From: Marivivens sp. LCG002 | GTDB taxonomy: Bacteria > Pseudomonadota > Alphaproteobacteria > Rhodobacterales > Rhodobacteraceae | Direction: 5' to 3' | Assembly (NCBI RefSeq): GCF_030264275.1 | Contig: NZ_CP127165.1 | Coordinates: 1,042,001 to 1,106,000 of the forward strand | DNA: 64,000 nucleotides | Part shown: piece after piece, positions 37,230 through 46,444 of the stretch | Layout: every line of letters begins with the position of its first letter | How positions within the stretch are numbered: the stretch's first letter is position 1 | Made by a program: the position numbers and the translations under genes | The notes under the pieces: generated by a model | Told to the model about the DNA's origin: nothing | Seen by the model: the letters and a program-made list of their open reading frames with translations, nothing else | Database searches by the model: none

Positions 37230-37862
37230 TCATCCGATCAAACCGAAAGTGGCAAGCCCATCAAGAATGAACTGGATGGCAAGCGCGGCGAGCAGCATGC
37301 CCAAAAGACGCGTGACCACATCGACGCCCGTCTTGCCCAGCCCGCGCTCGATCAGTCCCGCAAAGGTAAAGAGGATGTAGACGATCACCAGAACGGCAAG
37401 CATCACGCCGATCACGGCGGCAAAACCTGCAACGCTGTCGGTGGAGCCCGTGAGAAGGATCATAGAGGCAATCGCGCCCGGTCCTGCGATCAAGGGAATG
37501 CCGATGGGAAAGACCGAAGGGTCGTCGTGGTGGTCCTCGGCACTGGCCTCGTCCGCGTTGGATTTGCGGCGGGTCGCTCGTTTCTGGAACAGCATCTCGA
37601 GCGCGGTGAGGAATAGAAGGATACCGCCCGCAATGCGGAACGCGGGCATGGAAATTCCGACAAACCCGAGCAAGGCCTCGCCGAAAATGGCAAAGACGAT
37701 CAGGATGAGCGCCCCCGTCACACAAGAGCGGATCGCAATCGCGCGGCGGCGCGACGGTTCCATCCCTTGGGTCAGAGCCACGAACAAGGGCGTAAGGCCG
37801 ATGGGATCGATGATCACAAAGAGCGTGGTGAAGGCGGTGATGAGTGCGGTCATATCAGTCAT
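37230..37862 (-). CDS. MarC-family integral membrane protein
   Basis: A 210-residue protein of the MarC/UPF0056 family with six hydrophobic segments. The conserved IDPIGLTPLFVALTQGM comes near the N-terminus, and PLIAGPGAIASMILL in the middle. A charged, His-rich loop (KSNADEASAEDHHDDP) separates the halves. Function is not established. Confidence 0.88.
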   Translation of the reverse strand: MTDMTALITAFTTLFVIIDPIGLTPLFVALTQGMEPSRRRAIAIRSCVTGALILIVFAIFGEALLGFVGISMPAFRIAGGILLFLTALEMLFQKRATRRKSNADEASAEDHHDDPSVFPIGIPLIAGPGAIASMILLTGSTDSVAGFAAVIGVMLAVLVIVYILFTFAGLIERGLGKTGVDVVTRLLGMLLAALAIQFILDGLATFGLIG

Positions 37863-37887
37863 GGCAGGACCCTAGCAGCGATGGCGT

Positions 37888-37925
37888 AAAAGAAAAGCGC
37901 CAGTGAGTTGCCCCACCGGCGCTTT
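37888..37925 (-). terminator. Terminator of purL
   Basis: An eleven-pair stem with one mismatch or wobble (37895-37905 with 37914-37924, AAGCGCC... / ...GGCGCTT) is followed on the minus strand by TTTTCTTTT. It lies 20 bases past the purL stop and ahead of marC. Confidence 0.8.
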
Positions 37926-37945
37926 GATAGGTCTTGACGCGGCGT

Positions 37946-40105
37946 TTAGCCGAAGATCGCGCCGAAGGTGCTACGGAACGTTGCCGAAAGCTCGGCAAGC
38001 GGTGCCGACACACCGCCGAAGCTCACGTCCGAGCCGCCGAACTTGCCGACGGTCGCAATGGGCACGCCGGCGGAAGCTGCAGCAGCCATCAGGGCTTCGG
38101 CCTGATCGAAGGAAGCGGCGATAAGGTAACGCGCCTGATCCTCACCAAAGAGTGTGGGGGTATCGCCTGCGTCGAGCGTGACGCCCACGCCAGCGGTTTC
38201 CGCCATCTCGAAGGCGGCAAGCGCAAGGCCGCCGTCCGAAAGATCGGAACAGGCTTCGATCATTGCGCGGTTGGCGCGAATGAAGTCGCCGTTCGCCTTT
38301 TCGGCCGCAAGATCCACATGCGGTGCATCGCCGTCCTCGCGGTTGAACACTTCTGCGAGCAGAGCGGACTGACCGAGGTGGCCGTTCGTCGTGCCGACGA
38401 GGAGGGCGACATGGCCATCTTTGGCTTTGCCGAGGATCGCGTCTTCGGTCTTTTCGATAAGACCGACCGCACAGATCGTGGGGGTCGGCAAAATCGCCTG
38501 ACCATCGGTCTCGTTATAGAGCGAGACGTTGCCCGAAACGATGGGGGTATCGAGCGCAAGGCAGGCTTCACCGATCCCTTTGATCGCACCGACGAACTGG
38601 CCCATGATCGCGGGCTTTTCGGGGTTTCCGAAGTTCAGGTTATCGGTGGTGGCAAGCGGCTTGGCGCCGACGGCGGTCAGGTTGCGATAGGCTTCGGCCA
38701 CGGCCTGTTTGCCGCCCTCGAAGGGGTTGGCTTTGACATAGCGCGGGGTCACGTCCGAGGTGAAGGCGATCGATTTGCCCGTGCCGTGCACGCGGATAAT
38801 ACCTGCGCCGACGCCCGGACGGTTGACGGTGTCGCCGCCCACTTGGGTGTCGTATTGCTGATAGACCCAGCTCTTGGACGCATAGTTCGGCGAGGAAATA
38901 AGCGCCTTGAGGCCGTCGATCGGATCAACGCCCGGAACATCGGCCATCGGTGCGGCGGCGGGCGTTTCGACCCACGGGCGGTCGTATTCGGGCGCGGTGG
39001 ACGACAGTTTGGAGAGCGGGAGATCGGCCTTGCACACGTTGTTGTGCATGATGAGGAAGCGGTCTTCGGCAATGGTCTCGCCCACGATGGCGAAGTCGAG
39101 GTCCCATTTGTCGAACACGGCTTTTGCTTCGGCTTCAAGCTCGGGCTTGAGCACCATGAGCATCCGCTCCTGGCTTTCCGAGAGCATCATTTCATAGGCG
39201 GTCATGCCTTCTTCGCGGCAGGGAACCTTTTCAAGATCGAGACGGATGCCCAGCTCGCCCTTGTCGCCCATTTCAACGGCAGAGCAGGTGAGGCCCGCAG
39301 CGCCCATGTCCTGGATCGAAATCACGGCGCCGGTCTGCATCAGTTCCATGCAAGCTTCCATGAGGCGCTTTTCGGTGAAGGGGTCGCCGACCTGAACGGT
39401 GGGACGCTTTTCTTCGATCGTGTCGTCGAATTCGGCAGAAGCCATCGTCGCGCCGCCAACACCGTCGCGGCCCGTCTTGGCGCCGAGGTAAACCACAGGC
39501 ATGCCGACGCCCGAAGCGGCGGAATAGAAAATCTTGTCCGCATCGGCGAGACCCGCCGCAAATGCGTTCACAAGGCAGTTGCCGTTATAGGCAGGGTGGA
39601 AGCGCACTTCGCCGCCCACGGTCGGAACGCCGAAGCAGTTGCCGTAACCGCCGACGCCCTCGACAACGCCGTTGACGAGCTGGCGCGTCTTGTGGTGCTC
39701 GGGCGAGCCGAAGGACAGCGAGTTCATCGCTGCGATGGGACGTGCACCCATGGTGAAGACGTCACGCAGAATGCCGCCCACACCCGTTGCCGCACCCTGA
39801 TAGGGTTCGATGTAGGACGGGTGGTTGTGGCTTTCCATCTTGAAGACGATGGCCTGATTGTCGCCGATATCGACAACGCCCGCGTTCTCGCCGGGGCCGC
39901 AAATGACCTGAGGGCCGCTGGTCGGAAGCGTGCGGAGCCAGCGCTTGGAGGATTTGTAGGAACAGTGCTCGTTCCACATGGCCGAGAAGATACCGAGCTC
40001 GGTGAATGTCGGTTCGCGACCGATGATTTCCAGAATGCGCTCGTATTCGTCGGGCTTGAGGCCGTGGGCTGCGATCAGTTCATCGGTGATTTGCGGTTCG
40101 TCCAT
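37946..40105 (-). CDS. purL: Phosphoribosylformylglycinamidine synthase subunit PurL
   Basis: A 719-residue small-type PurL that converts FGAR to FGAM with PurQ and PurS in purine synthesis. [32 protein letters not shown] opens the protein. [19 protein letters not shown], the AIR-synthase repeats and [15 protein letters not shown] follow. ATG 40105 has GGGGGAT just upstream; the frame to 40312 is not coding. The gene is bounded by its own terminator. Confidence 0.97.
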   Translation of the reverse strand: MDEPQITDELIAAHGLKPDEYERILEIIGREPTFTELGIFSAMWNEHCSYKSSKRWLRTLPTSGPQVICGPGENAGVVDIGDNQAIVFKMESHNHPSYIEPYQGAATGVGGILRDVFTMGARPIAAMNSLSFGSPEHHKTRQLVNGVVEGVGGYGNCFGVPTVGGEVRFHPAYNGNCLVNAFAAGLADADKIFYSAASGVGMPVVYLGAKTGRDGVGGATMASAEFDDTIEEKRPTVQVGDPFTEKRLMEACMELMQTGAVISIQDMGAAGLTCSAVEMGDKGELGIRLDLEKVPCREEGMTAYEMMLSESQERMLMVLKPELEAEAKAVFDKWDLDFAIVGETIAEDRFLIMHNNVCKADLPLSKLSSTAPEYDRPWVETPAAAPMADVPGVDPIDGLKALISSPNYASKSWVYQQYDTQVGGDTVNRPGVGAGIIRVHGTGKSIAFTSDVTPRYVKANPFEGGKQAVAEAYRNLTAVGAKPLATTDNLNFGNPEKPAIMGQFVGAIKGIGEACLALDTPIVSGNVSLYNETDGQAILPTPTICAVGLIEKTEDAILGKAKDGHVALLVGTTNGHLGQSALLAEVFNREDGDAPHVDLAAEKANGDFIRANRAMIEACSDLSDGGLALAAFEMAETAGVGVTLDAGDTPTLFGEDQARYLIAASFDQAEALMAAAASAGVPIATVGKFGGSDVSFGGVSAPLAELSATFRSTFGAIFG

Positions 40106-40155
40106 GATATCCCCCGGAGGCTGGAATTGCGCACCTCTTAGGGCAAGGAGGGCAA

Positions 40156-40266
40156 ATGGGAAAGAGCGAGACGCCGATTTCAGGCAAAAAATTCGCAAAT
40201 GCGCCGCTTGCTTTGGCCCATTATTCCAAGCTAACTGGCGGCGGATCACACCGGGATAACAAATGA
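40156..40266 (+). CDS. Candidate 36-codon leader ORF coupled to the acetyltransferase gene
   Basis: ATG 40156 has AAGGAGGG six bases upstream, a better ribosome-binding site than most genes here. It opens a 36-residue frame whose TGA (40264-40266) overlaps the next gene's ATG as ATGA. The peptide begins [17 protein letters not shown] and is basic with a Gly-Gly-Gly turn near the end. No homologue is known to me. It could be a leader peptide that delivers ribosomes to the poorly preceded acetyltransferase start. Confidence 0.38.
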   Translation: MGKSETPISGKKFANAPLALAHYSKLTGGGSHRDNK

Positions 40267-40769
40267 TAATTCGTGACGCGCTTGCCAAAGATGCGGGCCC
40301 AGTAGCAGGCATCTACAATCAGGCAGTTCGAGAGACCGTTGCAATCTGGAACGACACCGAGGTCGATGTTGCAAATCGGCGGGCATGGATCGCGGATCGT
40401 CAGGTGGCGGGCTATCCTGTTCTGGTGCTGGAAGATGAGGGCGAAGTCGTCGGATATGCGTCCTACGGTCCGTTCCGTCCCTTTGACGGATATAAGTATT
40501 CGGTCGAACATTCGGTCTATCTGCGCACAGATTACCATGGGCGCGGTCTGGGGCGTCTCTTGATGGAGAAGCTGATCGAACGCGCCCGCAAGGGCAAGGT
40601 TCACGTCATGATCGGCGGGATTGCCGCCGAGAACGAAGGCTCTATCGCCCTGCACCGCAAACTCGGTTTCGAAGAGACGGGGCGTTTGCCTCAGGTCGGG
40701 CAAAAATTCGGGCGCTGGCTCGATCTTGTTTTCATGCAGCTTCGAGTCGACGAAAGGCAAGAGCCGTAA
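40263..40769 (+). CDS. GNAT N-acetyltransferase, phosphinothricin/methionine sulfone acetyltransferase type
   Basis: A 168-residue GNAT enzyme of the Pat/MnaT class. The N-terminal [22 protein letters not shown] is followed by the acetyl-CoA loop [21 protein letters not shown] and the family's [22 protein letters not shown]. Members acetylate small amines such as phosphinothricin or methionine sulfoximine; the native substrate here is unknown. Only CGGGA precedes its ATG, but an upstream 36-codon frame overlaps it. Confidence 0.87.
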   Translation: MIIRDALAKDAGPVAGIYNQAVRETVAIWNDTEVDVANRRAWIADRQVAGYPVLVLEDEGEVVGYASYGPFRPFDGYKYSVEHSVYLRTDYHGRGLGRLLMEKLIERARKGKVHVMIGGIAAENEGSIALHRKLGFEETGRLPQVGQKFGRWLDLVFMQLRVDERQEP

Positions 40770-40837
40770 GCGCTGTCTTTGATCTGGCGCATGGTCGGCA
40801 AATGCTTTTCCCGATTAGATTGGAAAAGCGTTGAAGC

Positions 40838-40867
40838 AAAAAAAAACGCCGGGCACACAGCCCGGCG
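40838..40867 (-). terminator. Terminator downstream of the LysR gene
   Basis: A perfect 8-bp stem CGCCGGGC / GCCCGGCG (40847-40854 with 40860-40867, loop ACACA) is followed on the minus strand by nine Ts (40838-40846). It lies about 140 bases beyond the LysR stop, inside the 236-base gap 40770-41005. It also faces the end of the acetyltransferase gene on the other strand. Confidence 0.8.
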
Positions 40868-40892
40868 AAGTCCAACAGGGAGGTTTGAAGTG

Positions 40893-40961
40893 ATGAGCGC
40901 GAAAGCATCATCGGCTTCATTTGTGCACATATTGTGCAGACTATGTTCGATCAAGAATTAA
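40893..40961 (+). CDS. Candidate 22-codon ORF with strong ribosome-binding site
   Basis: GGAGGT (40880-40885) stands seven bases before ATG 40893. The frame encodes 22 residues (begins MSAKASSASF, two Cys near the end) and stops at 40961. It sits just after a terminator hairpin and contains the palindrome at 40924-40938. It could equally be a chance frame in a regulatory gap. Confidence 0.22.
   Translation: MSAKASSASFVHILCRLCSIKN
40924..40938. promoter_or_regulatory. Perfect 15-base palindrome TGCACA-TAT-TGTGCA
   Basis: TGCACA (40924-40929) and its exact reverse complement TGTGCA (40933-40938) flank TAT. The symmetry and size fit a homodimeric regulator site. No regulator is identified. Confidence 0.35.
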
Positions 40962-41005
40962 TAGGCTCAGTTTTGGTCAACCCCGCTATGCGTCAAGCGC
41001 ATAGC

Positions 41006-41932
41006 TTAGAGGGTCTGTGCGGCCTCGGCTGCGGCGGCATTATCGCGAATGCGTTGACGATGCGCGATAATCTCTTCCTGAACAAAGTCGCGGAAGGCCG
41101 AAACGCGCCGCGATTGGCGGAGTTCTTCGGGATAGGCGAGGAAGACAGGCACCTCGCCGCTCTCGACATCGGGCAGAACGCGGACGAGCTGGGTGAAGTC
41201 CTCGGCAAGATAGTCGGGCAGTACGCCGACGCCCACATTCGCAAGGACCGCCTGAAGCACGCCGAAATAGTTGTTCACGGTCAGCATCGAATGAACGTCG
41301 TAGTTCATCAGGTGCTGAACGAGCGAAGCCCCTGCCGCGACTTGGGCAGAGTTCGGGTTCTGGCTGATCAGACGGTGGTGACGCACATCCTCGACCTTTT
41401 CGAAGGGCGGGTGCGTGTCGAGATATTCGCGCGTCGCATAAAGCCGCATGCGCACCGACATAAGCCGTTTGCGGATCAGGTCGGCCTGCGAGGGCTCTTT
41501 CATTCGGATGGCAACGTCGGCTTCACGCATGGGAAGGTCGAGCACGCGCTCTTCGAGCATGAGGTCGATCTTGAGATCGGGGTATTTCTCGTAGAGCTTG
41601 TGCAGACGCGGGGCAAGCCAGAGCGAGCCGAAGCCCGTCGTCGTCGTGACCTTGAGTTCGCCGAACACTTCTTCTTCGCTGTCCTTGATCCGCGCGGCGG
41701 CGGCATCGAGACGCTTTTGCATCGAGCGTGTGGCATCAAAGAGTAGCTCGCCCTGTTCGGTAAGGATAAGGCCGCGGGCATGGCGGTGGAACAGCGTGGT
41801 TCCAAGCGACTCTTCAAGGGCACGGATCTGGCGGCTCACAGCCGATTGGGACAGGTGAAGCGTGTCACCCGCATGGGTGAGTGAGCCTGCATCCGCAACG
41901 GCGTGAAAAATTCTGAGCTTGTCCCAGTCCAT
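41006..41932 (-). CDS. LysR-family transcriptional regulator
   Basis: A 308-residue LysR regulator. The N-terminal helix-turn-helix (residues 1-60) has SLTHAGDTLHLSQSAVSRQIRALEESLGTTLFHRH. The effector domain (about 90-290) includes LKVTTTTGFGSLWLAPRL and ADVAIRMKEPSQADLI. It is divergent from the indolepyruvate oxidoreductase gene, whose promoter region carries a T-N11-A inverted repeat of LysR type, so it may regulate that gene. In relatives this LysR is, as I recall, next to trxB; that gene is not here. Confidence 0.9.
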   Translation of the reverse strand: MDWDKLRIFHAVADAGSLTHAGDTLHLSQSAVSRQIRALEESLGTTLFHRHARGLILTEQGELLFDATRSMQKRLDAAAARIKDSEEEVFGELKVTTTTGFGSLWLAPRLHKLYEKYPDLKIDLMLEERVLDLPMREADVAIRMKEPSQADLIRKRLMSVRMRLYATREYLDTHPPFEKVEDVRHHRLISQNPNSAQVAAGASLVQHLMNYDVHSMLTVNNYFGVLQAVLANVGVGVLPDYLAEDFTQLVRVLPDVESGEVPVFLAYPEELRQSRRVSAFRDFVQEEIIAHRQRIRDNAAAAEAAQTL

Positions 41933-41962
41933 AGTGCCCCCGAATAAACAGCCCTAACATAC

Positions 41963-41986
41963 ACAAGAATCGCTCAGTACTCTTGT
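41963..41986. promoter_or_regulatory. Inverted repeat ACAAGA-N12-TCTTGT near the LysR start
   Basis: Two exact 6-base arms (41963-41968 and 41981-41986) lie 31 bases upstream of the LysR ATG. A candidate autoregulatory site of the adjacent LysR gene; seen by eye only. Confidence 0.3.
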
Positions 41987-42032
41987 CCCCAAAGTAAATG
42001 CAACGGCGTATGTGACCGAAATATTACTTTGT

Positions 42033-42051
42033 AGGTCAGAGGGTGTGACCT
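42033..42051. promoter_or_regulatory. Inverted repeat AGGTCA-N7-TGACCT upstream of the indolepyruvate oxidoreductase
   Basis: Exact arms at 42033-42038 and 42046-42051 contain a T-N11-A core (T42036, A42048), the LysR half-site pattern. A -10-like TTTAAT follows at 42055-42060 and no -35 is seen, so the repeat sits where the -35 should be, as at an activator-dependent promoter. Confidence 0.42.
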
Positions 42052-42085
42052 AGGTTTAATTTATAGGCAGTAAAGGGAGATCAAC

Positions 42086-45000
42086 ATGCGTCGTGAAGCC
42101 GTAACCCTCGAAGATCGATATGATCTGGGAAAGACGCATGTTCTTTTGAACGGAACCCAAGCGCTTGTGCGGCTGATGTTGATGCAAAAGGCCCGTGATG
42201 AAAAACGGGGACTGAGGACCGCAGGCTATGTGTCGGGCTATCGCGGCTCGCCCTTGGGTGCGGTCGATATGCAGATGACGCTGGCCAAGGCGTATCTCGA
42301 CAAGGCGGACATCAAATTCCATGCGGGCCTGAACGAAGATCTTGCCGCCACAGCGCTCTGGGGCACCCAACAAGTGCATTTGCGCGGTGACGGGCGCGTC
42401 GATGGCGTTTTCGGCCTCTGGTATGGCAAGGGCCCGGGGGTCGACCGTTCGGGCGATGTCATGCGGCATGTGAATTTCGCCGGAACCGCGCCCTTGGGCG
42501 GTGTGATCATGGCGATGGGGGACGACCACACGGGCGAATCCTCGACCTCGCTGCACCAATCGGACATGACGATGATCGACAGCAATATGCCGATCGTCTC
42601 GCCTGCGGGGGTTCAGGAAATCCTCGACCTCGGGCTTTACGGCTATGCGCTTTCACGGTTCTGCGGTCTTTGGGTCGGTCTCAAGACCATGAAGGACACG
42701 GTAGAGGTGACGTCTGTCGTCAATGGCGATCCCGAAAGGCTCCAGTTCGTCGAGCCCAAGTTCGATGGACCCGAGGACGGGCTTCATATCCGGCTCTATG
42801 AATCGCCCGTCTCGCAAGAGGCGCGCACGCTTGATTATCGTCGCAAGGCCGCGCTTGCCTTTGCTCGTGCCAACCGGATCGACAAGCGGGTCTGGGGCGA
42901 AAAGGGCGCAAAGATAGGGTTTGTCGCTGCGGGCAAGAACTGGCTCGATCTTGTGCATGCGCTCGACCTTCTCGGGTTTGACGAGCAAAGCGCCAGATCG
43001 GCGGGGATCACCACCTATAAGGTTGCACAGGTCTGGCCCTTGGACATGGAGAGCTTCCGCGACTGGGCAGAGGGTCTCGATCTGATCGTCGTGGTCGAGG
43101 AAAAGCGCAAACTGATCGAAGGCCAGATCAAAGAGGCGCTCTATAACGATCCCGCGCGTCCCCGTATCTATGGCGGCAAAAAGGAAGCCGAGGTTCTTTT
43201 TACCGAGAAATACGCGCTTGATCCCGTCAGCATTGCCGCAAAACTCGGCCAGATCATCGAAGAAGAAGGCTGCGGCTCGGACCGTCTCCGCGCGGGGCTG
43301 GAAAAGGTCCAAGCGGGGCTACGTGCCCCCAACGCCCCCCAGATTGCCGCCCGCACACCGTATTTCTGTGCTGGCTGTCCGCACAACTCCTCGACCCGCG
43401 TGCCCGAAGGGAGCCGCGCCTATGCGGGGATCGGGTGTCATTACCTTGTACAGTTCATGGAGCGCGATACCATCGGTTCGACCCATATGGGCGGCGAGGG
43501 CGCGAATTGGGTGGGGGAAGCGCCGTTCTCCAAGACGGAACATGTGTTCCAGAATATGGGGGACGGCACCTATAACCACTCGGGTGTTCAGGCGATCCGC
43601 TTTGCGCTGAGTTCCGAAGCCAATATCACCTTCAAGATCCTCTATAACGATGCCGTCGCCATGACGGGCGGGCAGGGGATGGATGGAGAGCTCACTGCCG
43701 AGCAGATCTGCTCCGAACTTGTGGCCATGGGGGTCAAAGCGGTTGCGCTGGTCCATGACGAAAAGGAAGAGGTCGATCGCAAGCGCCTTCCGCCTGTCGT
43801 GCGGGTCGAAGAGCGCGCCAAGCTCGATCAGGTGCAGCGCGACATGCGCGAGACCAAGGGCGTCACGGCCATCGTCTATGCCCAGACCTGTGCCGCCGAA
43901 AAGCGACGCCGTCGCAAGAAGGGCAAGTTCCCCGATCCCGACAAGCGGGTCTATATCAACCCCAAGGTTTGCGAAGGCTGCGGAGACTGCGGGGTGCAGT
44001 CCAACTGCGTCGCGGTGCTTCCGCTTGAAACGCCCTTTGGCCGTAAACGAGAGATCGACCAAAGCGCCTGTAACAAGGACTTTTCCTGTCTCAAGGGCTT
44101 TTGCCCCTCCTTTGTCACGGTTGAGGGCGGTATCCCGCGCAAAGCCGAAGCAAAGGCCCTCTCTCTGCCGCAGATCGAAGAGCCGAACCTGCCCGCGATT
44201 GCCCGCACCCATAACCTCGTCATTACGGGGATCGGCGGAACGGGTGTCGTGACCATCGGTGCAATCCTTGCCATGGCCGCGCATCTCGACGGCAAAGGCG
44301 CTTCGATGATGGAAATGGCGGGGCTTGCGCAAAAGGGCGGCGCGGTGCTCATCCATTGCCGTATCGCCGAACGCCCCGAGGATATCGCCGCTATTCGGGT
44401 CGCCACGGGCGAATGCGATGCGCTCATCGGCGGTGATCTTGTGGTGAGCGCGGGGGCCGGCACGCTCGACCTTTTGCAAAAGGGGCGGTCAAAAGCGGTT
44501 GTGAACAGCCATGTGGTCATGACCGGCGAATTCACCCGCAAGCGAGATTTCAGCATCCCGAGCGCCGAGCTCGGTGTCGCGCTCGAGGCGCGGATCGGCG
44601 AGGCGGCACAGTTTCTCGATGCCTCCGAGATTGCCAAACGGGGTCTCGGGGATACGATCTTTTCGAATATGGTGATGTTCGGGGCGGGATTTCAGGCGGG
44701 ACTTGTCCCGATCGGATACGAGGCGATCCGCGAGGCCATCCGTCTTAACGGGGCCAGTGTCGACAAGAACCTGATGGCCTTCGAGCTCGGGCGCTGGGCG
44801 GTAACGGATTTCGCAGGACTTCAGGCGCAGCTTGCTCCAGAGGCCGCCGAAGCCGCGCCCGACTTTATGACCGAAGCCAAGGCCCATCTTGCCGCCTATC
44901 AGGGCAAGCGGCTTGTCAAACGGTTCGAACGTCTGGTGGGCAAGGTCCACGATCCGGTGCTTAGGGAAGTGGTGGCGCGCTCCTATCACAAGCTGTTGAC

Positions 45001-45460
45001 CTATAAGGACGAATACGAGGTCGCGCGGCTCCATCTTGAAACCGCAGCCCAAGTCGAAGCGCGGTTCGAGGGGGTAAGGGGGCTGACCTATCATCTCGCT
45101 CCGCCGATCCTTGGGGGCACCGACCAGAACGGTCGCCCAAAGAAACGGGCATTCAAACGCGGGATGACACCGCTCTTCAAGGCGCTGGCAGGTGCGAGAC
45201 GGCTGCGGGGCACGCCGCTCGATGTGTTTGGCTATAGCGCGGAGCGCCGCGCCGAACGGCGGCTCATCAAAGAGTTCGAGGCCGACCTTCCACGCATCCT
45301 CGAAGCGCAGAACAGTGCCGCCGCCCTTGCTCTGGCGGGACTGCCCATGGACATCCGCGGCTTTGGTCCCGTCAAGATGAAGGCGATGGAGGAGGCCGCG
45401 CAAAAGCGCGCCGCGCTGCTCGCAAGTCTTGACAGCAAGGAGCTCCGTGCTGCCGAATAG
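42086..45460 (+). CDS. Indolepyruvate ferredoxin oxidoreductase, fused alpha-beta form
   Basis: An 1124-residue fusion. The N-terminal pyrimidine/TPP-family domains begin LNGTQALVRLMLMQK, then SGYRGSPLGAVDMQM. The TPP-binding region CAGCPHNSSTR...GIGCHYLV and NDAVAMTGGQGMDG lies near residues 430-540. A [4Fe-4S] cluster segment (VCEGCGDCGVQSNC...CNKDFSCLKGFCPSF) is near 630-680. The C-terminal gamma-type oxidoreductase domain begins LVITGIGGTGVVTIGAIL (near 715). It oxidatively decarboxylates aryl-pyruvates from aromatic amino acids to aryl-acetyl-CoA. ATG 42086 has AAAGGGAGA upstream. Confidence 0.9.
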   Translation: MRREAVTLEDRYDLGKTHVLLNGTQALVRLMLMQKARDEKRGLRTAGYVSGYRGSPLGAVDMQMTLAKAYLDKADIKFHAGLNEDLAATALWGTQQVHLRGDGRVDGVFGLWYGKGPGVDRSGDVMRHVNFAGTAPLGGVIMAMGDDHTGESSTSLHQSDMTMIDSNMPIVSPAGVQEILDLGLYGYALSRFCGLWVGLKTMKDTVEVTSVVNGDPERLQFVEPKFDGPEDGLHIRLYESPVSQEARTLDYRRKAALAFARANRIDKRVWGEKGAKIGFVAAGKNWLDLVHALDLLGFDEQSARSAGITTYKVAQVWPLDMESFRDWAEGLDLIVVVEEKRKLIEGQIKEALYNDPARPRIYGGKKEAEVLFTEKYALDPVSIAAKLGQIIEEEGCGSDRLRAGLEKVQAGLRAPNAPQIAARTPYFCAGCPHNSSTRVPEGSRAYAGIGCHYLVQFMERDTIGSTHMGGEGANWVGEAPFSKTEHVFQNMGDGTYNHSGVQAIRFALSSEANITFKILYNDAVAMTGGQGMDGELTAEQICSELVAMGVKAVALVHDEKEEVDRKRLPPVVRVEERAKLDQVQRDMRETKGVTAIVYAQTCAAEKRRRRKKGKFPDPDKRVYINPKVCEGCGDCGVQSNCVAVLPLETPFGRKREIDQSACNKDFSCLKGFCPSFVTVEGGIPRKAEAKALSLPQIEEPNLPAIARTHNLVITGIGGTGVVTIGAILAMAAHLDGKGASMMEMAGLAQKGGAVLIHCRIAERPEDIAAIRVATGECDALIGGDLVVSAGAGTLDLLQKGRSKAVVNSHVVMTGEFTRKRDFSIPSAELGVALEARIGEAAQFLDASEIAKRGLGDTIFSNMVMFGAGFQAGLVPIGYEAIREAIRLNGASVDKNLMAFELGRWAVTDFAGLQAQLAPEAAEAAPDFMTEAKAHLAAYQGKRLVKRFERLVGKVHDPVLREVVARSYHKLLTYKDEYEVARLHLETAAQVEARFEGVRGLTYHLAPPILGGTDQNGRPKKRAFKRGMTPLFKALAGARRLRGTPLDVFGYSAERRAERRLIKEFEADLPRILEAQNSAAALALAGLPMDIRGFGPVKMKAMEEAAQKRAALLASLDSKELRAAE

Positions 45461-45565
45461 AAAAAGGGCGGTTTCGGCGGATGGATTTCCGCTGCAAAGG
45501 GTCTTATGTGTTGGAAAACACCCCAGCGTTTGCGGGGGACTCGTGAGGCAGGATCGGAAAATATT

Positions 45566-46378
45566 ATGGCTGTCGGTGTATTTGATAGCGGGCTTGGCGG
45601 ATTGACGGTGCTCAACGCACTCGAAAAACGTTTGCCCGATGTTCCCTTTGTCTATTTCGGCGACAACAAGCACGCGCCCTATGGCGTGCGCGATGCCGAT
45701 GACGTCTATAACCTGACCACCGCTGCCGTCGAACGGCTCTGGGAGGCAGGCTGCGATCTTGTGATCCTTGCGTGCAACACCGCAAGCGCTGCAGCGCTGC
45801 GCCGGATGCAGGAAAGCTGGATTCCCCGCGAAAAGCGCGTGCTTGGCGTCTTTGTGCCTCTGATAGAGGCTTTGACCGAACGGCAATGGGGCGACAACTC
45901 GCCGCCGCGCGAGGTTGCGGTCAAACATGTGGCACTCTTTGCGACCCCCGCCACCGTGCGCAGCCGTGCCTTCCAGCGCGAGCTTGCGTTTCGCGCCATC
46001 GGCGTGGATGTCGAAGCGCAAGCCTGTGGCGGTGTCGTCGATGCGATCGAAGAAGGCGATATGATCCTTGCCGAAGCTTTGGTGCGCAGCCATGTCGAAG
46101 CGCTCCAGCGCAAAATGCCGAGCCCCGATGCCGCGATCCTCGGCTGCACCCATTATCCGATCATGGAAGAGGTGTTCCAGGACGCGCTGGGCGCGGATGT
46201 CAAAGTGTTCTCCCAAGCCAATATCGTGGCTGAAAGCTTTGCCGATTACCTTGCCCGCCGCCCCGAATTCATCGGCTCGGGCACCCAGAGCATGTTCCTC
46301 ACCACGGGCGATCCGAAAAAGGTCTCGGCCCGTGCGACCCAGTTCATGCGCCGCAAGGTCGAGTTCCAATCCGCGTGA
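45566..46378 (+). CDS. murI: Glutamate racemase
   Basis: A 270-residue cofactor-independent racemase that makes D-glutamate for peptidoglycan. [14 protein letters not shown] is followed by the first catalytic Cys in ILACNTASA and the second in [12 protein letters not shown] 45566 is the family start; the frame to 45506 is spurious. The 105-base gap before it holds no recognisable element. Confidence 0.95.
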   Translation: MAVGVFDSGLGGLTVLNALEKRLPDVPFVYFGDNKHAPYGVRDADDVYNLTTAAVERLWEAGCDLVILACNTASAAALRRMQESWIPREKRVLGVFVPLIEALTERQWGDNSPPREVAVKHVALFATPATVRSRAFQRELAFRAIGVDVEAQACGGVVDAIEEGDMILAEALVRSHVEALQRKMPSPDAAILGCTHYPIMEEVFQDALGADVKVFSQANIVAESFADYLARRPEFIGSGTQSMFLTTGDPKKVSARATQFMRRKVEFQSA

Positions 46379-46444
46379 TGCGTCAACCTTTCGCGTTGCG
46401 AGACCCGCAACCGATGACTACCTCTGTCCCAAAGGGGAAAACGA

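Noticed and set aside
37946-40141. 735-codon plus-strand open frame opposite purL
   Set aside because: It is the antisense of a clear PurL; its product is a His/Arg/Gly-rich string with no domain, as expected of a GC-rich shadow frame.
40985-41005. Eight-pair hairpin GCTATGCG/CGCATAGC right after the LysR stop
   Set aside because: No T-run on the minus strand; the real terminator is at 40838-40867.
40934-41746. 270-codon plus-strand frame
   Set aside because: Antisense to the LysR gene, whose helix-turn-helix is clear.
44489-46369. 626-codon minus-strand open frame
   Set aside because: Antisense across the indolepyruvate oxidoreductase and murI, both with unmistakable motifs; no start signal.
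46395-46411. Six-pair hairpin between murI and argC
   Set aside because: Short, no T-run, does not cover the argC ribosome-binding site.
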